Below, piece by piece: positions 15,236 to 23,942 of a stretch of 33,951 bases of DNA. The notes beneath the pieces were generated by a model that did not search any database, was not told the origin of the DNA, and was given only the letters and a program-made list of their open reading frames with translations. This DNA comes from Methanocorpusculum sp. (GTDB lineage Archaea; Halobacteriota; Methanomicrobia; Methanomicrobiales; Methanocorpusculaceae). The number at the start of each line of letters is the position of its first letter. The first letter of the stretch is position 1. The translations under genes were made by a program, and so were the position numbers. The DNA lies in assembly GCA_029987245.1 (NCBI GenBank), contig DALTWG010000010.1:1-33951 (forward strand), read 5' to 3'.

Positions 15236-15427
15236 ATGGTAGATGTATACACTTGCAGTTACTGCGGAAAGCAGCTTGAGCCGGGAACCGGCAAGCTCTT
15301 CGTAAGAAAAGACGGCGCAGTCTTCTACTTCTGTTCCTCCAAGTGCCAGAGCAACTACAACCTCGGCAGAATCCCGAGAAAGGTTGCCTGGACTGCAGCA
15401 GGACGCAAGGCACGCGGAAAGGAGTAA
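15236..15427 (+). CDS. rpl24e: Large ribosomal subunit protein L24e
   Basis: A 63-residue zinc protein. YTCSYCGKQLEPGTGKLFVR supplies the first CxxC pair and FYFCSSKCQSNYNLGR the second pair (CxxxC). These are the four zinc ligands of L24e. It is part of the large subunit at the interface with the small subunit. It starts 5 bp after rps28e and ends just before ndk. Confidence 0.96.
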   Translation: MVDVYTCSYCGKQLEPGTGKLFVRKDGAVFYFCSSKCQSNYNLGRIPRKVAWTAAGRKARGKE

Positions 15428-15431
15428 ATCC

Positions 15432-15881
15432 ATGGAACGCACTTTTGTAATGATTAAGCCGGACGGAGTTCAGAGAGGTCTTATCGGCGAGATTTTATCC
15501 CGCTTTGAGAACAAGGGCTTCAAACTTGTTGCAGCAAAGTTCGGATGCCTTGATGAGGCAACCGTTGACAAGCACTACGCCGAGCACCTTGCAAAACCGT
15601 TCTACCCGGGCATGAAGGCTTACATTATGAGCGGACCTGTTTTCCGTTTCGTTCTTGAGGGCGACAATGTTATCGCAACCGTCCGCAAGATGAACGGAGC
15701 AACCAATCCGGCAGAGGCAATGCCCGGCACTGTCCGCGGCGACTTTGCAATGTCTGTCGGTAAAAACGTAATTCACGCAAGCGATGCACCGGAAAGTGCA
15801 GCACGCGAAATTGCGCTTCATTTCGCAGATGCGGAACTCGTTTCTTACACCAAGATTGACGAGTGCCAGCTCTACGAGTAA
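15432..15881 (+). CDS. ndk: Nucleoside diphosphate kinase
   Basis: A 149-residue enzyme that transfers the terminal phosphate between nucleoside tri- and diphosphates. The start MERTFVMIKPDGVQRGLIGE is canonical, and the active site NVIHASDAPESAAREI contains the catalytic His. The ATG at 15432 is chosen because an upstream in-frame start at 15384 lies inside rpl24e and adds no conserved residues. It ends the ribosomal operon here; a terminator follows. In many Euryarchaeota infB comes next, but here a convergent redox gene does. Confidence 0.97.
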   Translation: MERTFVMIKPDGVQRGLIGEILSRFENKGFKLVAAKFGCLDEATVDKHYAEHLAKPFYPGMKAYIMSGPVFRFVLEGDNVIATVRKMNGATNPAEAMPGTVRGDFAMSVGKNVIHASDAPESAAREIALHFADAELVSYTKIDECQLYE

Positions 15882-15902
15882 AGAAAAAAATACATTTTTT
15901 CT
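15882..15902. terminator. Bidirectional A/T hairpin terminator
   Basis: AGAAAAAA and TTTTTTCT form an 8-bp inverted repeat between the convergent ndk and redox fusion genes. Each strand ends in a T run, so it can stop transcription from both sides. Confidence 0.6.
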
Positions 15903-15920
15903 TTTCGATTTGAAAAAAGA

Positions 15921-17243
15921 TTATTTTCTTATATACGCCGCCGCAGAAAACGCCGCTTTTGCCCCGCTTCCAACCGAAACCGCAACACCCTTTGCCTTTT
16001 CCGACGTTGCGCTGCCCGCTGCAAACAACCCCTCGCACGAGGTTTTTCCATCACCGTCTGTTACAATCTCGCCTGCCTCATTCAGTTCCGCAATCTCAGC
16101 AAACAGCGCCGTATCTGGCGCAAAACCGGTGCAAAGCACCAGCGCATCGAGACGCAGCTTTTTAGTGCCGCCGAAAAGCCGGTTTTCCAGTTTCTGAATA
16201 ACCGCATACTCAAGCCCATCCTTTCCTCCGACGGATTTTACCGTAAATCCGTGATGATACACAATATTTTCCTTGACTTTCAGGCATGCGCCTGCCCCCG
16301 CATCTGCGATGCGGGTGCTTTGCGTAATTACATGCACTTCTTTTGCATACTCTGCGAGTACCGCCGCCGATTCCAGCGCCACTCCTCCCTCGCCAAACAC
16401 CGCGACATTTTTTCCCGCATACACCTCTGCCTCGCTTACCGGACAAAACGCCAGCCCGCGTCCGATATACTCCGCCTCGCCTTCCGCGCCGCCTGGCGCC
16501 GCCCTGCTTCCCGGCGCTGCAATAACCGCTTTTGCGATAAATTTCGCGCCGCCCGCTGTTTCAACCAGGAACCTGCCGTCATCCGTTTTTCCGAGCGTGC
16601 GCGGCGCATCCTCAATAAAACGCGCCCCCGCATTCTGCGCCTGAGCGCACATATTTGTCATCAAATCCCCGCCGGAGATCTCCATGACACCCGGATACTC
16701 CGCAACCGTCCTCCGACTCGCCGTAATACCGCCGTTTTTATCGCTGATTACAATCGTATAGATACCCCTGCGCCCTGCATAAAAAGCCGCTGCAAGCCCC
16801 GCCGCTCCGCAACCGAGAACAATCAACTCGCACTCTTCCGGCGGCAGTTCGGGCTCGGGTTCCGGTTCCAGCTCAAGCACGGGTTCGGGTTTTGGCGCAG
16901 GTTCTGACACCTGCGCGGATTCAGCTTCACAGACCGGCGCGGGAGCGGGCGCGCCATCTTCAAACACTGAAAAATCAACCGGTCCCGCATCCGGGATGTT
17001 TTCCTCTTCCGGCGCGAGCGCGGCGGCAATTTTATCCAAATCGGCGCCGAGAATCACCATATCACCGATAACCGTTACCGGCACATTATACTGGTCAGTG
17101 AGTTTTACCATCCGGTTAAACGCCTTATTATCCGCTTCCACATTAAAATTGGCATATTTAACGCCCTGCTCCGCCAGAAAAGCCTTCACTTTCTTCGACC
17201 GCGGACAGGACGGAAGTGTATAAACCTCAACATCTTTTTGCAT
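15921..17243 (-). CDS. Glutaredoxin-like/thioredoxin reductase-like fusion with single-cysteine active sites
   Basis: 440 residues in three parts. Residues 1-75 are a glutaredoxin/NrdH-like domain with a cis-Pro block NVPVTVIGDMVILGADLD. Residues 98-136 are a flexible linker rich in Pro and Glu. Residues 138-440 are a thioredoxin reductase-like flavoprotein, with FAD motif VLGCGAAGLAAAF, NAD(P) motif VFGEGGVALESA and C-terminal EGLFAAGSATSEKAKG. Both redox sites lack the second cysteine: C13-P-R-S16 replaces CxxC in the first domain and C267-P-V-S270 replaces CxxC in the second. It is probably leaderless and divergent from ileS. Electron acceptor unknown. Confidence 0.88.
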   Translation of the reverse strand: MQKDVEVYTLPSCPRSKKVKAFLAEQGVKYANFNVEADNKAFNRMVKLTDQYNVPVTVIGDMVILGADLDKIAAALAPEEENIPDAGPVDFSVFEDGAPAPAPVCEAESAQVSEPAPKPEPVLELEPEPEPELPPEECELIVLGCGAAGLAAAFYAGRRGIYTIVISDKNGGITASRRTVAEYPGVMEISGGDLMTNMCAQAQNAGARFIEDAPRTLGKTDDGRFLVETAGGAKFIAKAVIAAPGSRAAPGGAEGEAEYIGRGLAFCPVSEAEVYAGKNVAVFGEGGVALESAAVLAEYAKEVHVITQSTRIADAGAGACLKVKENIVYHHGFTVKSVGGKDGLEYAVIQKLENRLFGGTKKLRLDALVLCTGFAPDTALFAEIAELNEAGEIVTDGDGKTSCEGLFAAGSATSEKAKGVAVSVGSGAKAAFSAAAYIRK

Positions 17244-17376
17244 ACTAATGTAATAGTCGTTTCATAGTAATAGACTTTGGCCTATGGCCGCGGCAGTTTT
17301 ACCCTGCACCACTCCAAATAACTATCTATTAGGAAAACCAAATAATACACCATTCTTAAACAGTGGGGAAATACTC

Positions 17377-20300
17377 GTGAAAGAAGTAACAGAAAACTAT
17401 GTTGCAAAAGACGTTGAAACGTCTGTGCGCGACTACTGGAAAGCAAACAACACCTACCGCAAAACACGCAAACTGCGCGAAAACGGGCGCCCCTGGCTCT
17501 TTGTCGACGGCCCGCCCTATACCACCGGCTACATCCACTTAGGCACCGCCTGGAACAAAATCCTCAAAGACGCCATCCTGCGCTTTGAATCGATGAACGG
17601 CAAACATATCATTGAACGCGCCGGTTATGACATGCACGGTCTCCCGATTGAAGTCCAGGTCGAAAAGAAACTCGGCCTTGAAAACAAAGCCGCCGTCCAG
17701 AAATACGGCGTTTCCAAATTCATCGAAGAATGCCGCGACTTTGCCCTCAAAAACAAAGACATCATGTCCGAGCAGTTCAAAAGCCTCGGCACCTGGATGG
17801 ACTTTGACGACCCCTACCAGACCGTAGACAAAGGCTACATGGAAGCTGCCTGGTACACCCTGAAAAAATGCGACGAAGCAGGCATGCTTGAACGCGGAAG
17901 CCGCGTCATCTCCTGGTGTCCCCGCTGCGGCACCGCTCTTGCTGAAGCAGAAGTCGAATACTGGGACGAAACCGACCCTTCGATTTTCGTTAAGTTCCCG
18001 ATTGTTGGAAAAGAAAACGAATACCTCGTCATATGGACAACCACCCCGTGGACACTGCCCGCAAACGTCGCCGTTGCCGCAGGAAAGGACTTTGTCTATG
18101 CCAAATGCCGCGCCGCAAAAGACGACGTCACCGAAGACCTCTGGATTGCAAAAGACCTCGCCGAGCAGGTCTTAAAATACGGCAAGTACCAGAAATTTGA
18201 GATTCTCGAAACAAAGACCGGCGAAGAACTCACCTCGTTCACCTATACTTCCCCACTTGCTGAACAGGTGCCGGTCCAGAATAAAATCGAGCACAAAGTC
18301 GTCCTCGCAGACTACGTTGCCATGGAAAACACCGGACTGGTTCACACCGCACCCGGACACGGCTGGGACGACTACCTTACAGGACTCAAATACGGTCTCC
18401 CCTCCTTATGCCCCGTGGACGAAAACGGATTCTTCACCGCGGAAGCAGGCGTCTTTAAAGACCGCTATGTCAAAGACCCCGAGACAAATCAGATGGTCAT
18501 TTCCGAACTCGGCCGCTTCCTGCTTGCCTCCCGCAAAATCACCCACCGCTACGGCCACTGCTGGAGATGCAAGACACCGATTATCTATCGCTCCACCTCT
18601 CAGTGGTTCCTTAAAGCAAAGGACGTTAAGGAAAAGATGCTTGCAGAAATCGCCGCTGAAGTCACCTGGCATCCGGACTGGGCGGGTTCTGCACGGTTCC
18701 ATGACTGGATCTCCGAGGCCCGCGACTGGTGTATCTCCCGCCAGCGGTACTGGGGCATTCCGATTCCGGTATGGGTGTGTCCGGAATGCAGCAAATACCG
18801 CGTAGTGGGCAGCTATGAAGAACTCGAAAAACTCTCCGGCAAGCCATTAGTGGACCCCCACCGGCCGTATGTCGATGAGTTCACGATTCCCTGCGAATGC
18901 GGCGGCATCATGCACAGAATCCCGGACATCTTCGATGTCTGGTATGATTCGGGTATTGCCTCCTGGGCGACGCTCCGGTTCCCGAACAAGACCGAGGACT
19001 TTGCAAAGTACTGGCCGGCGGATTTCATCCTCGAAGGTCAGGACCAGACCCGCGGCTGGTTCTATTCCCAGCTGGCGCTTTCCACCATGGTCTTTGGCAA
19101 GTCCCCGTACAAAGAGGTCCTCATGCATGGCTTTGCATTGGATGCCACCGGTAAGAAGATGAGCAAATCCTTAGGCAACGTGGTTGCCCCGGAGGATGTT
19201 ATCAACAACTATGGTGTGGATATTATGCGCCAGTATATTCTGTCCGCATCCGCACCATGGGATGATATGCGCTTCTCTCTGGAAGGTGTCAAGACTACGC
19301 AGCGGATGTTCAATGTCCTCTGGAATGTCTACAAGTTCCCGCTGCCGTACATGGCACTTGACAGCTACGCTCCGGCGGAAAAGGACGGTGTCTGGGATGC
19401 GGCATCGGTTGAGGCCGAAGCCTCCGGTTTCTGCCGCGAGGACCGCTGGCTTATCTCGCGGGTGAACTCGCTTGCAAAGGCGGTTACGGAGGAGATGAAG
19501 GTGCGCAACCTGCATCGTGCAACCCGGCCGATTACGAACTTCGTTCTGGAAGACCTCTCTCGCTGGTATGTGCAGCTTGTCCGGCCGCGGATGTGGCTTG
19601 AGGAGGAGTCGGTTTCGAAGAAGCAGGCGTATGATACCATGTATTATGTCCTGCGCCGGCTTATCACCATCTTTGCTCCGTTTGCGCCGCATATCTGTGA
19701 GAAGATGTATCAGAATCTGAAGACCGGCGGCGAAGCCGCGTCGGTGCACATGCTTGACTGGTATGCGGGCAATGATGCTTTAATCGACCCGGTCCTGGAA
19801 GAGGAGATGGAGATTATCCGCGAGTTCGATGAGGCTGTTGCCAATGCGCGCCAGAACGGCAAGAGAAAGGGTCGCTGGCCGGTGAACGAGGTTGTGGTGG
19901 CGTCTGACTCCGATGCGGTGCTGAATGCGGTAACGGCGATGAATGATATGACATGTGACCGTGCGAATGCACGGGCGGTCACGGCTGTCAAAGGTATCTG
20001 GGATAAGGTTGAGTGGACTGCGGTGCCGGTGATGAAGGCAATCGGCAAAGGCTTTGGCAGAAACGGTCCGAAGGTGAAGGCGTTCATTGAGAATGCGAAC
20101 GGCACAGAGTTAAAGGCGGCGCTTGCGGAAGGTGCGATTCCATTTGCGGACGGCGATTTCTCCTGCGAGCTTACGGCTGAGCACATGACATTTGTCGAGC
20201 GGATGCCGGAAAATATTTTCTCATCACCGATGAAGGAGGCAACGGTCTATGTTGATGTTACCTTAACGCCGGAGCTGGAAGCTGACGGCTACTCGCGTGA

Positions 20301-20574
20301 GGTTATCCGGCGCATTCAGGAGATGAGAAAACAGGCAGGTCTTGCGGTGGATGCGAAGATTAAGTGTCTGGTTGTTGTCGAAGATGACCGTGTGTATCCG
20401 CTGATTGATGCAAAGCATGATGTGATTGCAGGAGAGGTTAGAGCTGACTGTCTGAAGATTACGACGCCGGCGGGAAAGACCTGTCACTGCGGTCTGCCGG
20501 AAGGCGCGGCGTTTTGCACCGAGTGGGATATCGACGGGCTGAAGGTTACGGTGAGTATTGCGAAAATAGAGTAA
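17377..20574 (+). CDS. ileS: Isoleucyl-tRNA synthetase
   Basis: A class I synthetase of 1065 residues that charges tRNA-Ile and edits valine. It has the HIGH-type motif H54-L-G-T57 (PPYTTGYIHLGTAWNKILKD) and the KMSKS loop at residues 594-598 (DATGKKMSKSLGNVV). The long CP1 editing domain lies between them, and the C-terminal anticodon-binding region is archaeal/eukaryal in type. The GTG at 17377 is chosen over an ATG at 17284, because family proteins begin near KEVTENYVAKDVE and GTGGGGA lies seven bases before it. It is followed by a T8 tract. Confidence 0.95.
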   Translation: MKEVTENYVAKDVETSVRDYWKANNTYRKTRKLRENGRPWLFVDGPPYTTGYIHLGTAWNKILKDAILRFESMNGKHIIERAGYDMHGLPIEVQVEKKLGLENKAAVQKYGVSKFIEECRDFALKNKDIMSEQFKSLGTWMDFDDPYQTVDKGYMEAAWYTLKKCDEAGMLERGSRVISWCPRCGTALAEAEVEYWDETDPSIFVKFPIVGKENEYLVIWTTTPWTLPANVAVAAGKDFVYAKCRAAKDDVTEDLWIAKDLAEQVLKYGKYQKFEILETKTGEELTSFTYTSPLAEQVPVQNKIEHKVVLADYVAMENTGLVHTAPGHGWDDYLTGLKYGLPSLCPVDENGFFTAEAGVFKDRYVKDPETNQMVISELGRFLLASRKITHRYGHCWRCKTPIIYRSTSQWFLKAKDVKEKMLAEIAAEVTWHPDWAGSARFHDWISEARDWCISRQRYWGIPIPVWVCPECSKYRVVGSYEELEKLSGKPLVDPHRPYVDEFTIPCECGGIMHRIPDIFDVWYDSGIASWATLRFPNKTEDFAKYWPADFILEGQDQTRGWFYSQLALSTMVFGKSPYKEVLMHGFALDATGKKMSKSLGNVVAPEDVINNYGVDIMRQYILSASAPWDDMRFSLEGVKTTQRMFNVLWNVYKFPLPYMALDSYAPAEKDGVWDAASVEAEASGFCREDRWLISRVNSLAKAVTEEMKVRNLHRATRPITNFVLEDLSRWYVQLVRPRMWLEEESVSKKQAYDTMYYVLRRLITIFAPFAPHICEKMYQNLKTGGEAASVHMLDWYAGNDALIDPVLEEEMEIIREFDEAVANARQNGKRKGRWPVNEVVVASDSDAVLNAVTAMNDMTCDRANARAVTAVKGIWDKVEWTAVPVMKAIGKGFGRNGPKVKAFIENANGTELKAALAEGAIPFADGDFSCELTAEHMTFVERMPENIFSSPMKEATVYVDVTLTPELEADGYSREVIRRIQEMRKQAGLAVDAKIKCLVVVEDDRVYPLIDAKHDVIAGEVRADCLKITTPAGKTCHCGLPEGAAFCTEWDIDGLKVTVSIAKIE

Positions 20575-20576
20575 CC

Positions 20577-20657
20577 CTTTTTTTTGGCTGTGCAAATCGT
20601 CAGGCCGCAGTCGGTTGATAAAAATAAGATGCAAAAATGCTAAAGTACATTTTTGCA
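20577..20657. terminator. T8 tract and perfect 10-bp hairpin between convergent genes
   Basis: T8 at 20578-20585 directly follows the ileS stop. Further on, TGCAAAAATG 20630-20639 and CATTTTTGCA 20648-20657 are perfect 10-bp arms around an 8-nt loop, placed just after the end of the minus-strand CpXC gene. The hairpin has T runs on both strands and probably insulates the two convergent units. Confidence 0.6.
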
Positions 20658-20666
20658 GAAAATACG

Positions 20667-21371
20667 TTACGGAGTCTCTTCCTCCTGCTTTTCCTTTTCT
20701 CTTACTTCCTTCATTCTTTCCCGAATCCATACCTCGTCTACCGCCGCGCAATCCGCGACCGGCACATCCCAGATTTCCTCACCTGTAATCACACATGACT
20801 GATACAATGCAAACGGCAGTTCCAGAATTCCCAGATACACTCCCTCTTTGAACGCCGCAAATACAACCAGATCATCACCTTCTACTGTCTCCACCCGCGA
20901 AAACCGCAGTTCATCCGGACGCTTGTCCTCACCGTCAGCGACCATCTTCGAAAGCGCGAGTACTTTAAACAACTCCATCACCCGGTCGTCAAGTCCTGCC
21001 TCAAAAATGTAAATTTTTTCCTGCAGTCCGTGAACATCGGTTACCAGCCGCATCAAAATCTCGCGATAAATCACCTGATCCGCAACATCGCCGTCAATAC
21101 CAACCACCCGCTCTTCACAGTCCGGCTCAAGATAAATCAAAAATCCTCCGGCAGTTTCTTTATCTTCATAGACCATCGGAAAACCTGCATATCCCTTAAA
21201 CCCGCACTTATCGCACGTAAAAAGAAATATTTCGCCTGAAAGCACCTTCTCACGCATATCCGGATCTGTTGTTACATTCACCGTCGGTGTTACCAGCACT
21301 TCCTGTTCATGTCCGCAGACCGGACAAATCACACTGTCTTCAATATCTATCGGAGGCTCTTCTTCTATCAT
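20667..21371 (-). CDS. CpXC domain protein (second of a tandem pair)
   Basis: 234 residues. The N-terminal CPVCGHEQEVLVTPTVNVTT and later FTCDKCGFKGYAGFPMVYED supply two CxxC pairs, the CpXC pattern of a zinc-ribbon domain around a beta-rich insert. Predominantly helical and mixed segments follow, and the tail is highly charged (KEVREKEKQEEE). The ATG at 21371 overlaps the stop of the upstream paralogue (ATGA), so a GTG at 21383 is less likely. CpXC proteins are found in bacteria and archaea without a known function. Tight coupling suggests the two products form a complex. Confidence 0.75.
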   Translation of the reverse strand: MIEEEPPIDIEDSVICPVCGHEQEVLVTPTVNVTTDPDMREKVLSGEIFLFTCDKCGFKGYAGFPMVYEDKETAGGFLIYLEPDCEERVVGIDGDVADQVIYREILMRLVTDVHGLQEKIYIFEAGLDDRVMELFKVLALSKMVADGEDKRPDELRFSRVETVEGDDLVVFAAFKEGVYLGILELPFALYQSCVITGEEIWDVPVADCAAVDEVWIRERMKEVREKEKQEEETP

Positions 21372-21994
21372 TGTGATACCCACACACTGTCCACAACCGA
21401 ATATCCCTCAACCGGCCGTTCCCAGATACCGTGCATCATTTTTTTGATATCTTCGTATGTCTTGAACGGCACCTTAATCGGTTCAAGATATTCGCTTCCT
21501 GTCCGCGGTACAAAAATCAGACTCCGCCCTTCGCATTCAAATATATCCTGCGCATAAAACAGTGCTTCAGGCATCTTCTCCTCTTTTTTTGCCGCCATCT
21601 CTTTCAGCACTGCATCTTTGACCAGTTCCACAATCCGGTCATCCAGTTTGTCACGGAAAATGAATATCTTTTCTCGGAATGCATCCTGTGTGTGCACCAG
21701 CCGCAGGCGGAAATCTTTAATCAGATGTGCCGGAAGTGTCGGGGGCAAAGTCGCCGTGCGCTCGTCTGAATCCGGGTGGAAGAAAATGGAATACTTTTCC
21801 TCCATATCATGATAAAACATCGGGTATTCTACCGCGCCGGAAAATCCGCACGCGCTGCAGGTAAGCGTTGTCAGACTGCCGTCTAAAAATTTCTCGCGCA
21901 GGTCGCTGTTGTTGCCGTTAATCGTAGGATACAGCGTAAACTCCTGTCTTGCGCCGCATTTCGGGCAGGTTATAATTTTTACTTCGGGTTTCAT
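21368..21994 (-). CDS. CpXC domain protein (first of a tandem pair)
   Basis: 208 residues. CPKCGARQEFTLYPTINGNN and LTCSACGFSGAVEYPMFYHD give two CxxC zinc pairs in the same order as in the downstream gene. Further parallels are SLTTLTCSACG against EIFLFTCDKCG and QDAFREKIFIFRDKLDDRIV against VHGLQEKIYIFEAGLDDRVM. The pair is therefore an ancestral duplication with strong divergence. There is no ribosome-binding site. Function unknown. Confidence 0.75.
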   Translation of the reverse strand: MKPEVKIITCPKCGARQEFTLYPTINGNNSDLREKFLDGSLTTLTCSACGFSGAVEYPMFYHDMEEKYSIFFHPDSDERTATLPPTLPAHLIKDFRLRLVHTQDAFREKIFIFRDKLDDRIVELVKDAVLKEMAAKKEEKMPEALFYAQDIFECEGRSLIFVPRTGSEYLEPIKVPFKTYEDIKKMMHGIWERPVEGYSVVDSVWVSQ

Positions 21995-22087
21995 GCTATC
22001 GTATAAATCTCATTTGGTTTTGCAACTATTTACTCTTGCTTTTTGTACTCCATCCCGAGGCGAAGACTATTTAGTTTTCCTGCGCCA

Positions 22088-22096
22088 ATATAATAA
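22088..22096 (+). promoter_or_regulatory. TATA box of tRNA-Leu
   Basis: ATATAATAA lies about 20 bp before the first base of the tRNA, the expected distance for an archaeal tRNA promoter. Confidence 0.6.
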
Positions 22097-22111
22097 AGCA
22101 CTTTTCAAATT

Positions 22112-22193
22112 GCGGGGGTAGTCAAGAGGTCAACGACGCTCGCTTTAGGGGCGAGTCTCAAGTAGTTCAAGGGTTCGACTCCCTTCCCCCGCA
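22112..22193 (+). tRNA. tRNA-Leu, anticodon UAG
   Basis: A complete class II tRNA of 82 bases. The acceptor stem GCGGGGG pairs with CCCCCGC, the discriminator base is A, and no CCA is encoded. The anticodon stem CTCGC (22139-22143) pairs with GCGAG (22151-22155) around the loop TTTAGGG, so the anticodon at 22146-22148 is UAG and reads CUA. The long variable arm and the GGGTTCGACTCCC T arm fit tRNA-Leu. No intron is seen. Confidence 0.95.
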
Positions 22194-22220
22194 TTACATA
22201 AAAACACGCATCCCAAATCC

Positions 22221-22682
22221 ATGTCAAAACAGGACACTCCCAAAACCTCGTTTCCGAAAGGAAGGGAAAAGAGCGCATTTCCCGCGGCAAAAAAGACCGC
22301 TGCAAAGCAGCCGCAGCATAAGCCGCAGACGCAAAAGGACACCTTCCCGGAAGAGTGCCTCGCGTATCTTGCGGCGCACAAAGAGCGTTTCGGTGAGGTA
22401 TGCAAAGCAGCGCCCGCGAGCGAATTTGTCTTCGAATGCATCCGGCGCGATGCAGCACGCACGCGCATATATCACATCGCGGTCACCCAGGCGCCAAACG
22501 CCGGCGCGGCTCTTGTGGAAAAGACCGCGCAAAATCTGGAAGCACTGCTTGCAAAGAGCGCGCCGGACGCCTGCGGGCACCAGGCGGTATTAATGGCGCC
22601 GACGTCTTTCAGCGCCGATGCGCAAAGCGCCGCGGTGGTGTGCAATGTGCTGCTGATAGCCGTGCGGAACATGAAAAAATAA
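22221..22682 (+). CDS. Hypothetical protein with a basic, disordered N-terminus
   Basis: 153 residues. The first 40 or so are rich in Lys, Pro, Gln and Ala and look disordered. The rest, from about FPEECLAYLAAHKERFGEV, is a mixed alpha/beta domain with a C-terminal block VVCNVLLIAVRNMKK. I do not recognise a family. It starts 28 bp after tRNA-Leu and could be transcribed with it. The coding-like amino acid composition over the full length and the lack of a competing ORF support it as a gene. Confidence 0.6.
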   Translation: MSKQDTPKTSFPKGREKSAFPAAKKTAAKQPQHKPQTQKDTFPEECLAYLAAHKERFGEVCKAAPASEFVFECIRRDAARTRIYHIAVTQAPNAGAALVEKTAQNLEALLAKSAPDACGHQAVLMAPTSFSADAQSAAVVCNVLLIAVRNMKK

Positions 22683-22723
22683 CCGCACTGTTTTTCCCCT
22701 GAAAAAACAAATCACTATAAAAC

Positions 22724-23224
22724 ATGTGGCGTAAAATTCTCAATCATTTTTCCGACTATCCCGCGCAGCAGACGGTGGTCCGGTTTCTTCTGGAAAACGG
22801 GTTCGGCATCAGTGAAAACGGCAAGGTCCATGCAAACGGGGTTGAGGTTACTGCAGCCTCTCTTGCGCGGGCTGTGCGTGTTGACCGCCGGGTAATTGAC
22901 GCCACGATTGCAAATATCGCCGGGGTCGAGGAGCTCAGTCATATTTTCAAAAATCTGCGGGTAACGCCTGATTTAACGGGAGTTGCCATGGACCTGGGGC
23001 TTTCAGTTCTGACTATTTACCCCCGCAACGCGGGCGATAAAAATATTGTCTCCTCAGCGCTTTCGGTTCTGACAAAGCATGACATCGCTTTGCGTCAGAT
23101 TTTTGTGACTGATCCGTATTTTATCGAGCGGCCGCGGCTGGTGCTGATTGTGGAAGGAGATTTGCCTGGCGAGGTAATTACGGAACTTCGGCGTCTTCCT
23201 GCGGTGGAGTCTATCAGCTTTTAG
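22724..23224 (+). CDS. ACT domain protein, predicted regulator of amino acid metabolism
   Basis: 166 residues. A helical N-terminal part (about 1-90) with a winged-helix-like segment, AASLARAVRVDRRVIDATIA, is followed by an ACT-like half with IVSSALSVLTKHDIALRQIF and RLVLIVEGDLPGEVITELRR. This matches the archaeal COG2061 type, predicted to bind amino acids and regulate amino acid synthesis. The ligand is unknown. It is followed by convergent cobA with 13 bp between stops. Confidence 0.8.
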   Translation: MWRKILNHFSDYPAQQTVVRFLLENGFGISENGKVHANGVEVTAASLARAVRVDRRVIDATIANIAGVEELSHIFKNLRVTPDLTGVAMDLGLSVLTIYPRNAGDKNIVSSALSVLTKHDIALRQIFVTDPYFIERPRLVLIVEGDLPGEVITELRRLPAVESISF

Positions 23225-23237
23225 AGTTACTGCATCT

Positions 23238-23942
23238 TCACCCCTGATACAGGCTCACCACATCGCCGATAATAATGACTGCCGGCGCAGAAATCTCTTC
23301 ATCTGCAAGTTCTGCAAGCGTTTTACAGACAACACGCTGGTTTTTACGAAATCCGTTTTCTATTGCAGCTGCTTTGCGTGCGGCGGGCATCCCTCCTTTA
23401 ATCAACTGTTTTGCAATCGCCGGGAAGTTTTTTGCCCCCATGTAGATAACAACTGTTCCCGGGCATTTTGCAATCCAGTCCCAGTCGGGCGCCGCCCCGC
23501 CGGATTTTTCATGACCGGTGACAAACGTCACCGAGGAGGCAAAATCCCGGTGCGTTACCGGAATGCCGGCTGATTCGGGCACTGCTATGCCGCTGGTAAT
23601 GCCTGGAATCACTTCAACGTCGATGCCCGCGGCGCGAAGGATTTGCATTTCCTCGCCGCCGCGGCCAAACACAAACGGGTCTCCTCCTTTCAGCCGCACC
23701 ACGCGGGCGCCGTTTTTTGCTTTTTCTATCATCATCTGCTCGATTACTTTTTGCGGCATGGTGTGGTGTCCGCCGGATTTGCCCGCATCGATTTTTTCCG
23801 CGCCTTCCGGCAGGCTTTCGATGATTTCGTCGCCCAAAAGATGGTCATACAAGATAACATCAGCCGAATCAATAATTTCGCGCGCCTTAAAGGTCAGAAG
23901 TCCAAGGCCCCCGGGCCCTGAGCCTACCAGAAATACGGTCAT
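23238..23942 (-). CDS. cobA: Uroporphyrinogen-III C-methyltransferase
   Basis: 234 residues. This SAM-dependent enzyme methylates uroporphyrinogen III twice to give precorrin-2. VFLVGSGPGGLGLLTFKARE, VILYDHLLGDEIIESLP and VRLKGGDPFVFGRGGEE are its three signature blocks. There is no fused siroheme-synthase part; that role is taken by the HemA fusion upstream. The start overlaps the hemC stop (ATGA). It is the last gene of the tetrapyrrole operon. Confidence 0.95.
   Translation of the reverse strand: MTVFLVGSGPGGLGLLTFKAREIIDSADVILYDHLLGDEIIESLPEGAEKIDAGKSGGHHTMPQKVIEQMMIEKAKNGARVVRLKGGDPFVFGRGGEEMQILRAAGIDVEVIPGITSGIAVPESAGIPVTHRDFASSVTFVTGHEKSGGAAPDWDWIAKCPGTVVIYMGAKNFPAIAKQLIKGGMPAARKAAAIENGFRKNQRVVCKTLAELADEEISAPAVIIIGDVVSLYQG

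Noticed and set aside
16251..16907. A 218-codon open frame on the plus strand opposite the Grx-TrxR fusion
   Set aside because: It is antisense to a gene with clear FAD and NAD(P) motifs, its translation is Arg/His/Cys-rich and low in recognisable structure, and GC-rich codons open the opposite frame.
17284..17376. N-terminal extension of IleRS from an ATG at 17284
   Set aside because: The added 31 residues are not conserved in the family, overlap the likely promoter region, and a better ribosome-binding site precedes the GTG at 17377.
19171..19749. A 192-codon minus-strand open frame inside ileS
   Set aside because: ileS is continuous with conserved motifs through this stretch, and the antisense translation has no family features.
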